Assembly (NCBI RefSeq): GCF_030160715.1
Contig: NZ_BSOW01000020.1
Location: 104,822-168,821 of the forward strand
Reading direction: 5' to 3'
From: Bradyrhizobium iriomotense
Lineage (GTDB): Bacteria; Pseudomonadota; Alphaproteobacteria; Rhizobiales; Xanthobacteraceae
DNA: 64,000 bases
In this document: positions 61,349 to 64,000 of the stretch, in pieces
Numbering within the stretch: position 1 is the first letter of the stretch
Layout of the letters: every line of letters starts with the position of its first letter
The notes under the pieces: generated by a model
The model's input: only the letters and a program-made list of their open reading frames with translations
What the model was told of the DNA's origin: nothing
Databases searched by the model: none
Translations under genes and position numbers: made by a program

Positions 61349-62497
61349 TTACGCCCGGGTGACGCCGACCACGCGGCCCTTGTCGATCGCGAGCGCGAGC
61401 TGGCCGTGCTTCAGCTTCAGGGCGGCGTCGCCGAACAGCTCGCGGCGCCAGCCGCGCAGCGCGGGAACGTCGGCCTCGTCGTCGGCTGCGATTTCCTCGA
61501 GATCGTCGACGGTCGCGATCACCTTGCTCGCCACCGCATGGCGCTCCGCGGTCATCCGCAGCAACACCTTCAAGAGCTCGACGATCGCCGCGCCGTTGGA
61601 ATTGTTGCGCGGCTTTTCCAGCTTCGGCAGCTTAGAGAGGTCGCGCGCCAGCCCGCGCTCGACCGCGGCGATGATGTCCGCGCCCCATCTGGATTTCTCA
61701 AAACCCTTCGGCACCGAGCGTAGATGCGCGAGCTTTTCCAGCGTGGTCGGCGCGTGGGTTGCGATGTCGCTGATCGCTTCGTCGCGCAGCACGCGGCCGC
61801 GCGGCACGTCGCGGCTTTGCGCCTCCTGCTCGCGCCAGGCCGCGACCTCCATCAGCACCGCCAGGTCCTTCGGCTTGCGCACCCGCGTCTTGAGCCGCTC
61901 CCAGGCGCGCTCGGGGTGGAAGTCGTAGGTGCGGGGCGAAGTCAGGATCTCCATCTCGATCGAGACCCATTCGCTGCGGCGGCGCTTCTTCAGGTCCGCG
62001 TCGAGCGCGGCGAACACCTCACGCAGATGCGTGACGTCGGACACTGCGTAGTGCATCTGCTCCTTGGTCAGCGGCCGGCGCGACCAGTCGGTGAAGCGAT
62101 GGGTCTTGTCCGGCCGGTGGCCGGTGACCTTCTCGACGAGCTGGTCGTAGGCGATGCTGTCGCCATAGCCGAGCACCATGGCCGCGACCTGGGTGTCGAA
62201 CACCGGATGCGGGATGATGTTGGCCTGGTGCCAGATGATCTCGATGTCCTGGCGGGCGGCGTGGAAGACCTTCAGGACCTTCTCGTTGCCCATCAGCTCG
62301 AAGAAGGGTTTGAGGTCGATACCCTCGGCGAGGGCATCGATCACCACGGCCTCCTGGGGGCTCGCCATCTGCACCACGCACAGGAGCGGGTAGTAGGTGG
62401 TCTCGCGCAGGAACTCGGTATCGACGGTAATGACGGGGTGCTCGGCCAGCCGGCTGCAAGCAGCGGCGAGGTCAGCGGTGGTGGTAATCAGATCCAT
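61349..62497 (-). CDS. rnd: Ribonuclease D
   Basis: A 382-residue 3'-5' exonuclease of the DEDD type. The first motif is VDTEFLRETTYYPLL near residue 25; VFHAARQDIEIIWHQ and YAVSDVTHLREVF carry the other acids. HRDC-like helices follow (WEQ-rich C-terminal part). It trims tRNA precursors. It stands alone here. Confidence 0.94.
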   Translation of the reverse strand: MDLITTTADLAAACSRLAEHPVITVDTEFLRETTYYPLLCVVQMASPQEAVVIDALAEGIDLKPFFELMGNEKVLKVFHAARQDIEIIWHQANIIPHPVFDTQVAAMVLGYGDSIAYDQLVEKVTGHRPDKTHRFTDWSRRPLTKEQMHYAVSDVTHLREVFAALDADLKKRRRSEWVSIEMEILTSPRTYDFHPERAWERLKTRVRKPKDLAVLMEVAAWREQEAQSRDVPRGRVLRDEAISDIATHAPTTLEKLAHLRSVPKGFEKSRWGADIIAAVERGLARDLSKLPKLEKPRNNSNGAAIVELLKVLLRMTAERHAVASKVIATVDDLEEIAADDEADVPALRGWRRELFGDAALKLKHGQLALAIDKGRVVGVTRA

Positions 62498-62613
62498 GAA
62501 CGGCCCATGACACGTACATCAGCCGTTCTGCCGAAAGTGCTGTGATGTCAAGGGGCTCGTTGCGAATTCGAGCCTTGAATTTCGCCCGGAATCGCGCTGA
62601 CCGGCCGAAAATC

Positions 62614-62724
62614 CTACTCGTAGCGGATCCGCTGCGACGGCTTCGGTGCGCAGGGCAGTGCCACCACGACCACGCACATGGCGAGCATCGCCAGTCCCAG
62701 GAACTCGAAAACCAGAAGATCCAC
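62614..62724 (-). CDS. Possible small membrane peptide, 36 residues
   Basis: A GTG-started frame encodes MDLLVFEFLGLAMLAMCVVV, VALPCAP and a short polar end. The GGGGGG run upstream (on the minus strand, near 62740) could act as a ribosome binding site. It lies about 115 bp upstream of the rnd start, on the same strand. Not proven. Confidence 0.35.
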   Translation of the reverse strand: MDLLVFEFLGLAMLAMCVVVVALPCAPKPSQRIRYE

Positions 62725-62917
62725 GGCAAAATCCCCCCGAAAGATCGCTAGACTTGTCGGGGGTACGTTGAGGGTCTGTTAATTGTCGTGGTTACCGGCG
62801 GCGGGGCCGGCCTGATGGTGGATGAGGGGTTAACGGGGCTGAGATGGACCAGAGGCTAAGTCCTCAAGCTTCGGCGCCCCGCATCACGGAGCGCCGAAAA
62901 GCGGACGGGAGCCCGCT

Positions 62918-63900
62918 TCAATATTTCGCCACGACAGCCTCCGCACCGAACCGGTAGTTCAGGCCAGCGCGGAACACATGATCATGCACGCCGCTGGAGA
63001 CGGTCGTCGTCCGGGGCGGAGGTCCGAAAGCCGCTGGCGTCGCAAACGTATCGGATACGTTCCCGAGGTCCACGTACAGATATTCCAGCTTGGCGCTCCA
63101 CGGTCCCGAAATGGCGCCTTCGATGCCGCCGCCCAACGTCCAGCCGCTCTTGGTGTGGGTTGCACGGCCGGTTGAAACGATCCCGGGACCACCGAGATCG
63201 GTGATGCTGGTGCGCACCTGTCCATACGCGGCACCACCGGTCACATAGAGCAAGGCGGGACCGGCTGCGTAGCCAAATCGCCCGCGCGTCGTTCCGAACC
63301 AGCGGAGCTTCCGTTCGAGCGTCGTGCCGGTGTCGAATGTCAGCTCGCACGCCCCTACGCAGGCGGTGTCGACTTGATTGGCGCCTTGGATATCGGTCTC
63401 AAGGCCGAGTACCCACTGCGCCAACTGCCAATTGTAACCGATCTGCCCACCACCGAGCCATCCGCCAGGCGCGAAGGTGAAGGTCTCCGGAAGTCCAGCT
63501 CCGGCGGCAGTAGCACGGCTGAAGCTCGCTGGGTCGTGCCCAACACCATGGCCCGCACTTGCACCGACGTAGAAGCCGGTCCAGTTAGCGAGGGGCGCTG
63601 TCATCGCGGGCGGCATAGCGCCACTTGCGCCGACCCCAGTCCCACCGAAGCGATAGTTCAGACCCGCGCGCACCACATGGTCGCGGATATCGCTGGTTAC
63701 GCGTGTGTTGATCGTGCCGAACGGAATGGCCGTGGTGAACGAATCCGAAATGCTGCCGAGGTCCATGTAGAGGTACTCGACCTTGCCGGTCCAGTTGCCG
63801 AACAACGCCGCCTCGATGCCACCGCCGACGGTGCCGCCGGTCAAGGAATGCCTGAAGCTCGCCCCGTTTGCCGTGCCCTCCAGCGAGCGCACCAACGCAA
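62918..63900 (-). pseudogene. Tandem two-barrel outer membrane protein, 5'-truncated
   Basis: The coding frame has two homologous porin-like barrels. The second (PLANWTGFYVGASAGHGVGHD to GLNYRFGAEAVVAKY) is complete and ends in an aromatic C-terminus. Before it lies only the last third of a first barrel (GGTVGGGIEAALFGNWTGKVE to HVVRAGLNYRFGGTG). No signal peptide is present; the frame runs upstream into DNA that looks like a mobile element, up to a Met at 63970 inside a hairpin. It resembles the Omp25/RopB-type porins of Rhizobiales. It is likely non-functional, unless fused or rescued outside the window. Confidence 0.7.
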
Positions 63901-63930
63901 CATTAAAGCGGGATGGGGTTAAGTTGAATC

Positions 63931-63949
63931 GATTTGGGATTCCCAAATC
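63931..63949. other. Perfect inverted repeat in the suspected mobile element end
   Basis: GATTTGGG and CCCAAATC flank ATT. Together with the hairpin at 63968-63994 this suggests the end of an insertion sequence; the terminal inverted repeat itself cannot be defined from one end. Confidence 0.5.
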
Positions 63950-63967
63950 AGCCCGTTTCTGATTCAC

Positions 63968-63994
63968 CATGCTGGCTGGAAGGAGGCCAGCATG
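63968..63994 (+). promoter_or_regulatory. Hairpin enclosing a ribosome binding site at the window edge
   Basis: CATGCTGGC and GCCAGCATG form a perfect 9-bp stem around TGGAAGGAG. The loop contains AAGGAG and the right arm contains an ATG (63992). This layout would limit translation of a plus-strand gene that continues out of the window, as in some transposase genes. Confidence 0.5.
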
Positions 63995-64000
63995 GATGGG

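Noticed and set aside
1..64000. tRNA, rRNA, CRISPR array or restriction/defence genes
   Set aside because: I scanned the intergenic regions for tRNA-like T-loops, repeats with spacers and known defence motifs and saw none. This is by eye; tRNAscan-SE and a defence finder would settle it.

Overview
The window is GC-rich and its gene order and families fit an alphaproteobacterium of the Bradyrhizobium/Rhodopseudomonas group. Pointers are rpsF-rpsR-DUF2232-rplI, the fabD-fabG-acpP-fabF-mltG-yicC-gmk run, lptF-lptG-lptD-surA-pdxA-rsmA, ppk-hdaA-pgsA beside purM-purN, a DUF1127 protein, and short palindromic intergenic repeats. It is mostly ordinary chromosome, with about 60 genes, a few accessory patches, and a probable insertion-sequence edge at the far right. 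No rRNA, tRNA, CRISPR array, prophage or defence island was recognised.

Layout. 1-4.6 kb: 5' end of radA, a TauE/SafE permease, a GFA-fold protein, a DUF1127 protein, exonuclease III, a small Cys-rich secreted protein and alanine racemase. 4.7-11 kb: dnaB, small orphan genes, a secreted protein with one c-type haem motif, and the S6/S18/L9 ribosomal operon. 11.4-14.5 kb: a TetR regulator with a clear palindrome, a membrane fatty acid desaturase, and a membrane diguanylate cyclase. 14.7-21.5 kb: fatty acid synthesis, MltG, YicC and guanylate kinase. 21.4-25.7 kb: a membrane protein of unknown role, an orphan histidine kinase, a winged-helix protein and an unknown membrane protein. 25.7-34.5 kb: zinc alcohol dehydrogenase and the LPS-export/outer-membrane assembly operon. 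34.8-38.6 kb: pepA-holC, two lipoproteins and a methyltransferase.

38.7-42.9 kb is an accessory-looking detoxification patch. An HxlR regulator with a Cys-rich tail is divergent from a VOC protein, a cysteine hydrolase and a Tat-type epoxide hydrolase, with a palindrome between them; an ABM monooxygenase follows. 43.4-54.9 kb: an ABC-F ATPase, ndk, a TerC-type membrane protein, ppx, ppk, hdaA, a CDP-alcohol phosphatidyltransferase, purM-purN and a cold shock gene. 55.2-62.7 kb: an autotransporter-like barrel with a Thr-Pro stalk, then a LysR regulator divergent from two GNAT acetyltransferases, an isochorismatase-fold protein lacking the catalytic Cys, a small protein and a class III aminotransferase; then rnd. 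The right edge holds a tandem two-barrel outer membrane protein whose first barrel has lost its 5' end to what looks like a mobile element.

The most distinctive signals are: (1) two identical 105-bp palindromic repeats 40 kb apart in opposite orientation plus a diverged third copy, two of the three reaching into the stop codons of alr and rsmA; (2) the isochorismatase-like protein with Thr at the nucleophile position in a LysR/GNAT/GNAT operon; (3) the interrupted porin with a hairpin that encloses a ribosome binding site; (4) the haem-motif protein with a long charged tail. None is shown to be a new system; they are the best leads.
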